In this document: positions 18,704 through 25,736 of the stretch, piece by piece | Numbering within the stretch: position 1 is the stretch's first letter | How the letters are laid out: every line of letters begins with the position of its first letter | NCBI RefSeq assembly: GCF_002102345.1 | Contig: NZ_LQPP01000013.1 | Span: 281,279 to 345,278 of the forward strand | Direction of reading: 5' to 3' | Length of the DNA: 64,000 nt | Source of the DNA: Mycolicibacterium peregrinum | Lineage (GTDB): Bacteria > Actinomycetota > Actinomycetes > Mycobacteriales > Mycobacteriaceae | The notes under the pieces: model-generated | The model's input: only the letters and a program-made list of their open reading frames with translations | Databases searched by the model: none | What the model was told of the DNA's origin: nothing | Made by a program: the position numbers and the translations under genes

Positions 18704-18803
18704 ACGGCAGACGCTACGGCGACAGGCGAACACGCACCGGTGTTTTGGCAGCTCACCCCGGTTTCGGCAGCGGTGGCGCGCGATTGCTGCGACGATGGTG
18801 GTC

Positions 18804-19202
18804 ATGTCGGCCGCACAAGCCTGCAGTGTTCTCGGTCGGCGTACGTGTGCGCTTCTGGCCGTGAGTTCGGCAGGGCTGCATGTGGCGATGGTCGGCGCCA
18901 CCGCCAATCCGGTGGCGGCTGCGGTGCTCGCGGCGATGATCGTCGGTTGCCTGTACTGCGCCGGTCATCTGTGGCGGCGTGGTACCTCCGGCGTCTGGTG
19001 CACGATCGCGTTGATGAGCCTCGCGATGATCGCCCTGCACACCCCGATGCCCATGCATCACCACGGCGTGGTGGCCCCCGTCCAGACGTCGACGATGATG
19101 ACGGCGGCGACGCTGCTGGCTCTGCTCGAGGTGATCATCGCCGCAGCGGTGCTGGCCTACACCACCAGGCACCGCTCGGTGATCAGCCCGTCGGCGGGAT
19201 GA
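18804..19202 (+). CDS. Four-helix integral membrane protein of unknown function
   Basis: A 132-residue protein with about four hydrophobic segments (CALLAVSSAGLHVAMVGA, VAAAVLAAMIVGCLYCAGHL, WCTIALMSLAMIALH, LLALLEVIIAAAVLAY). A His/Met-rich loop HTPMPMHHHG sits between helices 3 and 4 and could bind metal, which is suggestive beside a magnesium transporter but unproved. Starts at ATG 18795 (adds three residues) or 18804 are possible; a much longer upstream extension is only antisense to the asparaginase gene. It is convergent with mgtA, 23 bases between stops, with no hairpin. I do not recognise a family. Confidence 0.65.
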   Translation: MSAAQACSVLGRRTCALLAVSSAGLHVAMVGATANPVAAAVLAAMIVGCLYCAGHLWRRGTSGVWCTIALMSLAMIALHTPMPMHHHGVVAPVQTSTMMTAATLLALLEVIIAAAVLAYTTRHRSVISPSAG

Positions 19203-19225
19203 ACTGGCGTCGTTCGCCCAGCTGT

Positions 19226-21910
19226 TCAGAACCATTGACCGAACCTGCGGATGTAGATGGTCTTGACGGTTTGAGCGACGACGCAGTAGGACACCAACGT
19301 CGCGGCGAGCCATCCGAAGTACGCCCACGGCAGCGGCTGCAACCCGACGGCCGCTCCCAGTGGCGAGAACGGGATGAGGATCCCGAGTACGCAGACCGTC
19401 CCGGTCGCCAACAGCACCGGCAACGCTGCCGTGCTCTGGATGAACGGGATCTTCTGGGTTCGCAGCATGTGGACGACCAGCGTCTGCGAAAGCAGGCTTT
19501 CGATGAACCAACCCGACTGGAACAGCGATTGCATCTCCGGTGAGTTGGCGGCGAAGACGTACCACATCACCGCGAACGTGGTGATGTCGAAGATCGAGGA
19601 CGTCGGCCCCATCCAGATCATGAATCGGCCGATGTTCCTGGCGTCCCACTTGCGCGGCTTGAGCAGAAACTCCTTGTCCATGCGGTCCCACGGCAGCGCC
19701 AGCTGGGAGATGTCGTACAGCAGGTTCTGGATCAACAGGTGGATCGCCAGCATGGGCAGGAACGGGATGAAGGCGCTCGCCACCAGTACCGAGAACACGT
19801 TGCCGAAGTTCGAACTGGCGGTCATGTTCAGGTATTTGATGATGTTGCCGAAGGTCTCGCGGCCTTTGATCACGCCCTCTTCGAGCACCATCAGGCTCTT
19901 CTCGAGCAGGATGATGTCCGCCGATTCCTTGGCGATATCGGTGCCGGTGTCCACCGAGACGCCCACATCCGCATCGCGCAGGGCCGGTGCGTCGTTGATG
20001 CCGTCGCCCAGGAATCCGACGGTGTGCCCGTTGGCCTGCAGGGCTCGTAGCACCCGGGACTTCTGCAGCGGCGTCAGCTTCGCGAAAACGGTTGTCGCAT
20101 CGACGATCCGTCGGAGCGCGTCGTCGTCGAGGGCGTCGATCTCGGGGCCGAGAATCGGCTGGCCGGGATCGAGTCCCACCTCTCGACAGATCTTGCCGCT
20201 GACGACTTCGTTGTCGCCGGTGAGGACCTTCACGGTCACACCGTGTTCGGCCAGGGCCGTGATGGCCGGGGCGGCCGTGTCCTTCGGCGGATCGAGGAAG
20301 GTCAGAAAACCGTGGACGACGAGGTCCTTCTCGTCCTCGATGCGGTAGCGGTGGGTGCGCTCGATGCGCGGGATCTCCCGGGTGGCCACGAGCAGCACCC
20401 GGAACCCGTCGCGGTTGTAGTCGCGCGCTGTTTCGGCCAGCGCCTCGCGGTCGGCATCGTCGAGCGGGCGACTGGCCGTGCCGTCCCACACCTGGGTGGA
20501 CACGGCCAGCATCTCCTCGACGGCACCTTTGCAGACCAGCAGGTGATTGCGTTCGACGTCCTGCACGACGACGGACAGCCGGCGTCGTTCGAAGTCGAAC
20601 GGAAGTTCGTCGACCTTGCGGTATGCCGAGGCGGCAAGTAGCGCTTCGGGTGTCCCGTGGGCGAAGTGCAGCACGGCGCGGTCCATCAGATTCTTGACGC
20701 CGCTCTGGTGAAAGCTGTTGAGCCAGGCCAGGGCCAGCACGTTGTCGTCGCGATCGCCCCGGATGTCCGCGTGATGCTCGAGGATGATCCGGTCCTGGGT
20801 GAGCGTGCCGGTCTTGTCGGTGCACAGCACGTCCATGGCGCCGAAGTTCTGGATGGCGTTGAGCCGCTTGACCACGACCTTGCGGCGTGACAACGCCACG
20901 GCACCCTTGGCCAGGTTGGACGACACGATCATCGGCAGCATCTCCGGGGTCAGCCCGACCGCGACGGCCAGCGCGAACAGGAACGCCTCGGGCCAGTCGC
21001 CCTTGGTGAAACCGTTGATGAACAACACGATCGGCACCATCACCGACATGAACCTGATCAGCAGCCAGCTGACGCTGTTGACGCCGCGGTCGAAGGCCGT
21101 CTCGGCGCGAGAGCCCACGACGGCCTTGGCCAGCGAGCCGAAATAGGTTTGTACGCCGGTCGATACGACGACCGCGGTGGCCGTGCCGCTGACCACATTG
21201 GTGCCCATGAAGCAGATGCTGGGCAGGTCGAGTGGGTCGGCCTCGTCGTCGACGCCGCAGGTGTCGTACTTCTCGACCGGCAGGGCCTCGCCCGTCAGCG
21301 CTGCCTGGCTGACGAACAGATCGCGAGAATCGATCAGGCGGAGGTCAGCCGGAATCATGTCGCCGGCCGACAGTTGGACGATGTCACCGGTGACGATCTG
21401 CGCCATCGGGATTTCGGTGAGTTCGGGTGTGGCGTCTGGGCTGGCCCGGCGCCGGACTGTCGCGGTGGTCCGCACCATCGCCTTGAGCGTCTCGGCTGCC
21501 TTGCCCGAGCGGTATTCCTGCCAGAACCGCAGCAGGGCGCTGAGCGCGACCATGGTCACGATGATCAGCACGCCGGTGTAGTCCGGCTCCTGCCCGTCGC
21601 GCATCGGAAGGTAGATGTCGGTGACCGAGCTGATCGCGGCCAGCACCATGAGCACCGCGATGAACGGGTTCTTGAAGGCCTCCAGGAACTGGAGGAGGGC
21701 GGGAGGTGCCTTGTCGTGGGCGACCTCGTTGGGGCCTTCGCCGGCGAGGCGTTCGGCGGCATCCTCGGATGTCAAGCCGTCGAGGTGGCCTCTGACGTTC
21801 GCCAGGGTGACCTCCACATCGTTGTGCGCTTCAGCGGCTGCGCGCAGGGACAGGTGGCGGTCGTCGGGCTTGGTGGGGGTCAGGGAGGTCTGCTCGAAGG
21901 CGGTGTTCAT
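19226..21910 (-). CDS. mgtA: MgtA-type magnesium-translocating P-type ATPase
   Basis: A P-type (class IIIB) ATPase of 894 residues that imports Mg2+ at the cytoplasmic membrane. Landmarks: DIYLPMRDGQEPDYTGVLII, actuator motif LTGEALPVEKYD, phosphorylation site CTDKTGTLTQDRI, KGAVEEML, and hinge VGFLGDGINDAPALRDADVG; helices continue to the C-terminus. I chose the ATG at 21910 (MNTAFEQTSL), which has GGAGCAG six bases upstream; an upstream start at 21952 lacks this. The long leader carries an M-box riboswitch, a 27-residue leader peptide and a 57-residue protein gene, so expression should rise when Mg2+ is low. An inverted repeat TGGTGC/GCACCA lies at 21927-21942, just before the ribosome site. 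Confidence 0.93.
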   Translation of the reverse strand: MNTAFEQTSLTPTKPDDRHLSLRAAAEAHNDVEVTLANVRGHLDGLTSEDAAERLAGEGPNEVAHDKAPPALLQFLEAFKNPFIAVLMVLAAISSVTDIYLPMRDGQEPDYTGVLIIVTMVALSALLRFWQEYRSGKAAETLKAMVRTTATVRRRASPDATPELTEIPMAQIVTGDIVQLSAGDMIPADLRLIDSRDLFVSQAALTGEALPVEKYDTCGVDDEADPLDLPSICFMGTNVVSGTATAVVVSTGVQTYFGSLAKAVVGSRAETAFDRGVNSVSWLLIRFMSVMVPIVLFINGFTKGDWPEAFLFALAVAVGLTPEMLPMIVSSNLAKGAVALSRRKVVVKRLNAIQNFGAMDVLCTDKTGTLTQDRIILEHHADIRGDRDDNVLALAWLNSFHQSGVKNLMDRAVLHFAHGTPEALLAASAYRKVDELPFDFERRRLSVVVQDVERNHLLVCKGAVEEMLAVSTQVWDGTASRPLDDADREALAETARDYNRDGFRVLLVATREIPRIERTHRYRIEDEKDLVVHGFLTFLDPPKDTAAPAITALAEHGVTVKVLTGDNEVVSGKICREVGLDPGQPILGPEIDALDDDALRRIVDATTVFAKLTPLQKSRVLRALQANGHTVGFLGDGINDAPALRDADVGVSVDTGTDIAKESADIILLEKSLMVLEEGVIKGRETFGNIIKYLNMTASSNFGNVFSVLVASAFIPFLPMLAIHLLIQNLLYDISQLALPWDRMDKEFLLKPRKWDARNIGRFMIWMGPTSSIFDITTFAVMWYVFAANSPEMQSLFQSGWFIESLLSQTLVVHMLRTQKIPFIQSTAALPVLLATGTVCVLGILIPFSPLGAAVGLQPLPWAYFGWLAATLVSYCVVAQTVKTIYIRRFGQWF

Positions 21911-22074
21911 CGGCTGCTCCGGTCGGTGGTGCACGCGCACCACAAGTCGCACCGAACCTCTGGCGGAAGCCGAGATTCGGTGGACTTGAGGGCTCTGTGC
22001 GGTATGGAAGATGTCAGTTCACGCCGGTGATGGCGTGAAAGGCGTTCGGAAAAAAGGGATCTGGGATTGCCCGG

Positions 22075-22248
22075 TTATCGGGCGGTATGCGAGCCGCCGC
22101 CCAGGGACGCGGTCAGGACCGCGACCGGGGTGTTGCTCATCCTCAGGTTGTGCCGCTCCTGCGGGGTCAGCGACGCCCGCGTGTGGATCCACGCGATGGG
22201 GCCCTTGACCGCGCTTTGGGCATGACGAAGAAAGGTGTTGCGCTGCAT
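22075..22248 (-). CDS. 57-residue protein between the M-box and mgtA
   Basis: Small ORF starting MQRNTFLRHAQSAVKGPIAW and ending NTPVAVLTASLGGGSHTAR. GGAGATGATCCG precedes the ATG, a good ribosome site. The N-terminal half is basic with Trp and His; the C-terminal third is mildly hydrophobic with a GGG turn. No membrane helix or known domain is recognised. It lies 164 bases before mgtA and 83 bases after the 27-residue leader ORF, all on the RNA governed by the M-box, so it is likely produced under magnesium limitation. It might be a regulatory partner of MgtA, by analogy with small MgtA-linked proteins in enterobacteria; that is inference. Confidence 0.65.
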   Translation of the reverse strand: MQRNTFLRHAQSAVKGPIAWIHTRASLTPQERHNLRMSNTPVAVLTASLGGGSHTAR

Positions 22249-22331
22249 CGGATCATCTCCAGTTCAATCGGAGCTCTCCGCGTCGATACGCATGCGGCAG
22301 CCGGCCACCGCGGGTCTCTCGGGGTGGCGGC

Positions 22332-22415
22332 CTAGCTGGTCATCGACAGCGGAAAGGTGTTTATGGACAGACGTTTTCGAATCGGACTGGGATACGGACT
22401 GTCACTCGACGTCAT
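22332..22415 (-). CDS. 27-residue Pro/Arg leader peptide in the mgtA 5' region
   Basis: ORF with a near-perfect ribosome site (GAGGAGGTGA, 7-8 bases before ATG). Residues 5-16 read DSPYPSPIRKRL: an acidic residue, three prolines at alternating positions, then a basic cluster. This is the layout of the MgtL leader peptide of Salmonella and E. coli (EPDPTPLPRRR), where ribosome behaviour on acidic/proline codons senses Mg2+ and proline. The rest is INTFPLSMTS. It begins about 120 bases after the M-box aptamer. I infer a regulatory uORF rather than a functional protein. Confidence 0.65.
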   Translation of the reverse strand: MTSSDSPYPSPIRKRLSINTFPLSMTS

Positions 22416-22493
22416 GTCGTCGTCACCTCCTCGCTGTCGGGCGCGCGGCGCGCCGCTGGTCTTGACGCAACCGTCAGATGCAAACACGCTGAA

Positions 22494-22545
22494 GAGGAAG
22501 TCTGGGCACATGGCCGAACGCGCCAACTGACGCGAGCACTTCCTC
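22494..22545 (-). promoter_or_regulatory. Expression platform of the M-box (anti-P1 pairing)
   Basis: On the minus strand GAGGAAGT (22545-22538), which includes part of the 3' strand of aptamer helix P1, can pair perfectly with ACTTCCTC (22501-22494). Pairing extends by three bases past one mismatch. Formation of this hairpin would unfold P1, so the two structures are mutually exclusive, as expected for a riboswitch switch element. A GC-rich hairpin (GGCGCG/CGCGCC) follows before the leader ORF. Confidence 0.55.
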
Positions 22546-22702
22546 ATCAGAGCTTTGGCACTACACGACGTGTCCCACCAGGGGTGGGAAGCCACTTCGG
22601 GTCATCCCTTAAGCCGGGAAGACCTGTCCTAATCCTGGGCGTCTCTCGAAGTCGTCGGATCAGTGGCCTGTGTTCGTGTAGGAGCCTCACCTAACGAAGC
22701 GC
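22536..22702 (-). promoter_or_regulatory. M-box (ykoK-type) magnesium riboswitch aptamer
   Basis: The minus strand carries the two hallmark blocks of the M-box: GTTAGGTGAGGCTCC (22695-22681) near the 5' side and GTGCCAAAGCTCTGATG near the 3' side (about 22561-22545). Closing helix P1 pairs GCGCTTC (22702-22696) with GAAGTGC (22542-22536). The total of 167 bases matches the family size. Binding of Mg2+ would stabilise this fold. It sits about 630 bases upstream of mgtA and reads in the same direction. Confidence 0.88.
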
Positions 22703-22709
22703 GGTTTTC

Positions 22710-22739
22710 ATTAGAGACCTTACACGAGGAAGTTGTCAA
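22710..22739 (-). promoter_or_regulatory. Promoter of the M-box/mgtA transcript
   Basis: On the minus strand, a perfect -35 TTGACA (22739-22734), 18-base spacer and -10 TCTAAT (22715-22710). The predicted transcript start near 22703 is exactly at the 5' edge of the M-box P1 helix. A strong housekeeping-type promoter fits control acting mainly at the RNA level. Confidence 0.78.
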
Positions 22740-22927
22740 CACGGTTCGCTGTCGGATTTCAGCTCCCAAATGGGTTGTGTCAGTGGGGTAGTGACACCAC
22801 GCGTCGTTTGGGTGACGGCCGTCACCGGAAGTCTCCGAGCGGTTCCACAGCATTCACCCAAGAATCGGCAGGGCAACGGGGTTTGCGGTTGCCTGTGCGC
22901 GCCCGCCGGATGTGTTGTGATGTGCCT

Positions 22928-23668
22928 ATGCCTGAGCAAAGTCTCGAGCCTGAGGCCGGCGACGACGAGCAAAAGCCACCGGCCATCACTGCGCGCGGAA
23001 TCATGATGCACGGGCCGTGGGGCCCGGTGTACGGACCCATCGACCTCGATATCGACGAAGGCGGTGTCACGGTGCTGGTCGCGCCGTCGGGCACCGGGCG
23101 CACCGCACTGCTGATGACGCTGGCCGGGCGGATGAGAACCGCGCGCGGGCAGCTGACCGTGTTCGGGCGTACCCGGGCACCCGAGATCTTCCGCTGCGCG
23201 GCGTTGGCCGGGATCGACGAACTGGACACCGTGTCGGAGTCGGTGACGGTGCGCGACCTCGTGACAGAGCAGCGTCGGTGGGACGCGCCCTGGTACACGC
23301 TGGTGGGTCGGGCCGACGAAGACGCGCTGGCCGCGATGTGTGCGCCGGTGTTCGGTGAGCTGCCGCTGCCGTCGCTGACGTCGTACTTCGACGGTCTCAC
23401 CGAGCTCGACCAGATCCTGCTGCGTATCGCGCTGGCCAACACCGCGAGGCCGCCGCTGCTGGTGGTCGGCAACCTCGACCACCTCACCGACGACCGCAAC
23501 CGCGACATCCTGCTGGGGCGGCTGTTCGCGCTGGGGGAGAAGCAGACCGTGATCACCGCGACGGTCAACGGGGTGCCCGGCCATCTGGTCTCGGCCGTGC
23601 GAGCGCAGGTGTCAGTACCCAACACGACGCTGGCCGAGCTGGCCGGTTCGCAGAAAGGTGGCGAGTAA
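22928..23668 (+). CDS. ABC-type ATPase subunit with degenerate nucleotide site
   Basis: A 246-residue protein with the fold pattern of an ABC ATPase but altered motifs. The Walker A loop reads APSGTGRTALLM with Arg58 where Lys is invariant; the signature region reads FDGLTELDQILLRIALAN rather than LSGGQ; the Walker B region reads LLVVGNLDHLTDD, with no Asp-Glu pair. It probably binds nucleotide weakly or not at all and may have a structural or regulatory role. The ATG at 22928 is preferred; a longer reading back to 22733 would run into the mgtA promoter region. Two bases separate it from the YhgE/Pip gene, so the two proteins likely act together. Confidence 0.75.
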   Translation: MPEQSLEPEAGDDEQKPPAITARGIMMHGPWGPVYGPIDLDIDEGGVTVLVAPSGTGRTALLMTLAGRMRTARGQLTVFGRTRAPEIFRCAALAGIDELDTVSESVTVRDLVTEQRRWDAPWYTLVGRADEDALAAMCAPVFGELPLPSLTSYFDGLTELDQILLRIALANTARPPLLVVGNLDHLTDDRNRDILLGRLFALGEKQTVITATVNGVPGHLVSAVRAQVSVPNTTLAELAGSQKGGE

Positions 23669-23670
23669 CC

Positions 23671-25677
23671 GTGCTAGCCGGAATGTCGTTGGGCACTGAC
23701 CTCAAACGATTCTCGCGCGGCACGATGCCGCGGATCGCGCTCGTGACGGTCATCCTGCTGCCGCTGTTGTACGGCGCGATGTACCTGTGGGCGTTCTGGA
23801 ACCCGTTCGGCGAGGTGAACAAGGTTCCGGTGGCGCTGGTGAACGAAGATCAGGGCGCCGTCGCGGAGGGGCAGCAGATCAAGGCCGGGGACGAGGTCTC
23901 CGATGCGCTGGTGGATTCGGGTCAGCTTCAGCTGCATCGGGTTTCGGCGCAGGAGGCAGCCGAGGGGGTGGCCGACGGCAAGTACTACTTCTCGATCACG
24001 CTGCCGCAGGATTTCAGCACCAGTATCACTTCTCCGTCGGGTGGGTCGCCGCACCAGGCCAACGTGCGCTTCACGTTCAACGACGCGAACAACTACCTGG
24101 GCTCGATCATCGGCCAGAATGCCGCCCGTGAGGTGATCAACCAGATCAACGCGAAGATCGGCGAACGCACACTCGGCACCGTGCTGACCGGGCTGACGGA
24201 TGCCGGAACGGGACTGGTGAAGGCGGCCGACGGCGCGCAGCAACTGGCCACCGGTAGCGCGGCGGCCAACGATGGTGCGCACCGGTTGTCCACCGGCGCC
24301 AACGCCTTGACGGCGGGCCTGGTCACCGCGCGCGACGGGTCCGCGCAGCTGGCCGCGGGCACCAGGCAGCTGTCGACGGCGGTCGACACCGCGACTGATC
24401 CGCTGCTCACGGTGCTGGACCGGGTCAGCGGGCTCGGCCTGGATCCCAACGAGGTCGGCATGGCTGCGCAGCGGCTGTCGGGGGCGGTGCGTTCGACCAC
24501 CGATCGGATCGCGGCGCTCAACATCGATCAGGCGCAGGCTGCGGCGATTGTCGATCAGGCGGTCGGTTTCTTGCGTAACAGCCCCGATCCCGCAGTGCGC
24601 GACACCGGGGAGTTCCTGGCCGGTGCGCAACGGCTGCTGCAGGCGCGCGGACTTGACCCCACCACTGACGAAGGTCTGATCCGGTTGCGGGACAACGCAG
24701 CCCAGTTGGAGAACGAGCTGGGCGACCCGAACAGCAAACTGCGGGTGTTCCTCACCAAGGCGGTCACCGGAGGTTTGCGCTCCGATGTCGTCAAATTGCG
24801 CGACGGTGCGCACCAACTCGACAGCGGTGCGCAGCGGCTCAACAGCGGTCTGGTGCAGCTGACCAACGGCGGGCGCCAACTGTCCAGCGGGGCGGGCGAA
24901 CTGGCCGCCGGTACGGAGAAGCTGCAGGCCGGCAATCAGCAACTGGCGACCGCGCTCAAGGAAGGCTCGACCCAGGTCCCGTCGTGGACCCCGCAGCAGC
25001 GGACCGACGTCGCGCGGACGCTGGCCGCGCCGGTGGCGCTGGACATCCAGACGCACAACCCGGCCGCCACGTTCGGCACCGGTTTCGCGCCGTTCTTCCT
25101 GCCGCTGGCCCTGTTCATCGGCGCGCTCATCATCTGGATGTTGTTGAAGCCGTTGCAGTCCCGTCCGGTGGTCAACGGGCTGGGGGCGCTGCGTGTGGTG
25201 CTGGCCTCCTACTGGCCTGCCCTGCTGATCGTGTTCTGCCAGGTCGTCGTGATGTATGTGGTGGTGCATTTCGGGGTGGGCCTGCAGGCGAAGTACCCGC
25301 TGTCCACCGTGGTGTTCCTGCTGTTGGTGGCGGGCACGTTCCTGGCACTGATCCAGGCGTTCAACGCCTTGTTCGGGGTGTCGGTGGGTCGGGTGGTGAC
25401 GCTGGCCTTCCTGATGCTGCAACTGGTCTCGGCCGGCGGGATCTACCCGGTGGAGACCACCGCGAAACCGTTCCAGATACTGCACCCGGTCGACCCGATG
25501 ACCTACGCCGTCAACGGACTTCGCCAGTTGATCGTGGGCGGGATCGATTCCCGGCTGTGGATCGCGATCGCGGTGCTGCTCGGTGTGCTGGTGGTGTCGC
25601 TGGCTGCGAGTTCGTGGGCCGCGCGAAGAGACCGGCAGTACACCATGGACCGATTGCACCCGCCGATCGAAGTGTGA
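23671..25677 (+). CDS. YhgE/Pip family membrane protein
   Basis: A 668-residue membrane protein. One N-terminal helix (ALVTVILLPLLYGAMYLWAF) is followed by a long extracytoplasmic region (about 45-455) containing many repeats of the form DGAxxLxxGxxxLxxG (for example DGAQQLATGSAAANDGAHRL and later DGAHQLDSGAQRLNSGL), then five to six C-terminal helices (about 470-650) like ABC-2 permeases. This is the YhgE/Pip architecture shared with phage-infection proteins and with type VII toxin export partners (EsaA-like). GTG at 23671 or ATG at 23683 could be the start. The upstream degenerate ATPase is its probable partner. Confidence 0.85.
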   Translation: MLAGMSLGTDLKRFSRGTMPRIALVTVILLPLLYGAMYLWAFWNPFGEVNKVPVALVNEDQGAVAEGQQIKAGDEVSDALVDSGQLQLHRVSAQEAAEGVADGKYYFSITLPQDFSTSITSPSGGSPHQANVRFTFNDANNYLGSIIGQNAAREVINQINAKIGERTLGTVLTGLTDAGTGLVKAADGAQQLATGSAAANDGAHRLSTGANALTAGLVTARDGSAQLAAGTRQLSTAVDTATDPLLTVLDRVSGLGLDPNEVGMAAQRLSGAVRSTTDRIAALNIDQAQAAAIVDQAVGFLRNSPDPAVRDTGEFLAGAQRLLQARGLDPTTDEGLIRLRDNAAQLENELGDPNSKLRVFLTKAVTGGLRSDVVKLRDGAHQLDSGAQRLNSGLVQLTNGGRQLSSGAGELAAGTEKLQAGNQQLATALKEGSTQVPSWTPQQRTDVARTLAAPVALDIQTHNPAATFGTGFAPFFLPLALFIGALIIWMLLKPLQSRPVVNGLGALRVVLASYWPALLIVFCQVVVMYVVVHFGVGLQAKYPLSTVVFLLLVAGTFLALIQAFNALFGVSVGRVVTLAFLMLQLVSAGGIYPVETTAKPFQILHPVDPMTYAVNGLRQLIVGGIDSRLWIAIAVLLGVLVVSLAASSWAARRDRQYTMDRLHPPIEV

Positions 25678-25681
25678 GCCC

Positions 25682-25736
25682 GGTGATTTCGGTGCGTTTG
25701 GTAACGCTGACCGTTACCAAACGCACCCAAATCACC
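25682..25736. repeat. Intergenic palindrome, family A, copy 1
   Basis: A 25-base arm (25682-25706) faces a 25-base arm (25712-25736) with a single C-C mismatch and a 5-base loop; it includes GATTTCGGTGC and GCACCCAAATC. It sits between convergent YhgE/Pip and accD3 and overlaps the last few bases of accD3. A related copy at 42130-42178 keeps the same mismatch. It may act as terminator. Confidence 0.75.

Noticed and set aside
18753..20825. 690-codon open frame on the minus strand inside mgtA
   Set aside because: Shadow frame of mgtA with Arg/Gly/His-rich translation; mgtA has all P-type ATPase motifs in the other frame.
22060..22080. T-run after the 57-residue ORF (CCCTTTTTT on the minus strand, near 22052-22060) as an intrinsic terminator before mgtA
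   Set aside because: Only a three-base GGG/CCC stem is possible upstream, too weak for a terminator; it may still slow polymerase.
22733..22927. Longer start for the degenerate ABC ATPase
   Set aside because: It would run from the mgtA promoter region and adds an Arg/Ser-rich stretch; MPEQSLEPEAGDD at 22928 is a more natural N-terminus.
23674..25659. 661-codon open frame antisense to the YhgE/Pip gene
   Set aside because: Low-complexity Arg/Gln/His sequence produced by the repetitive sense gene; no ribosome site.
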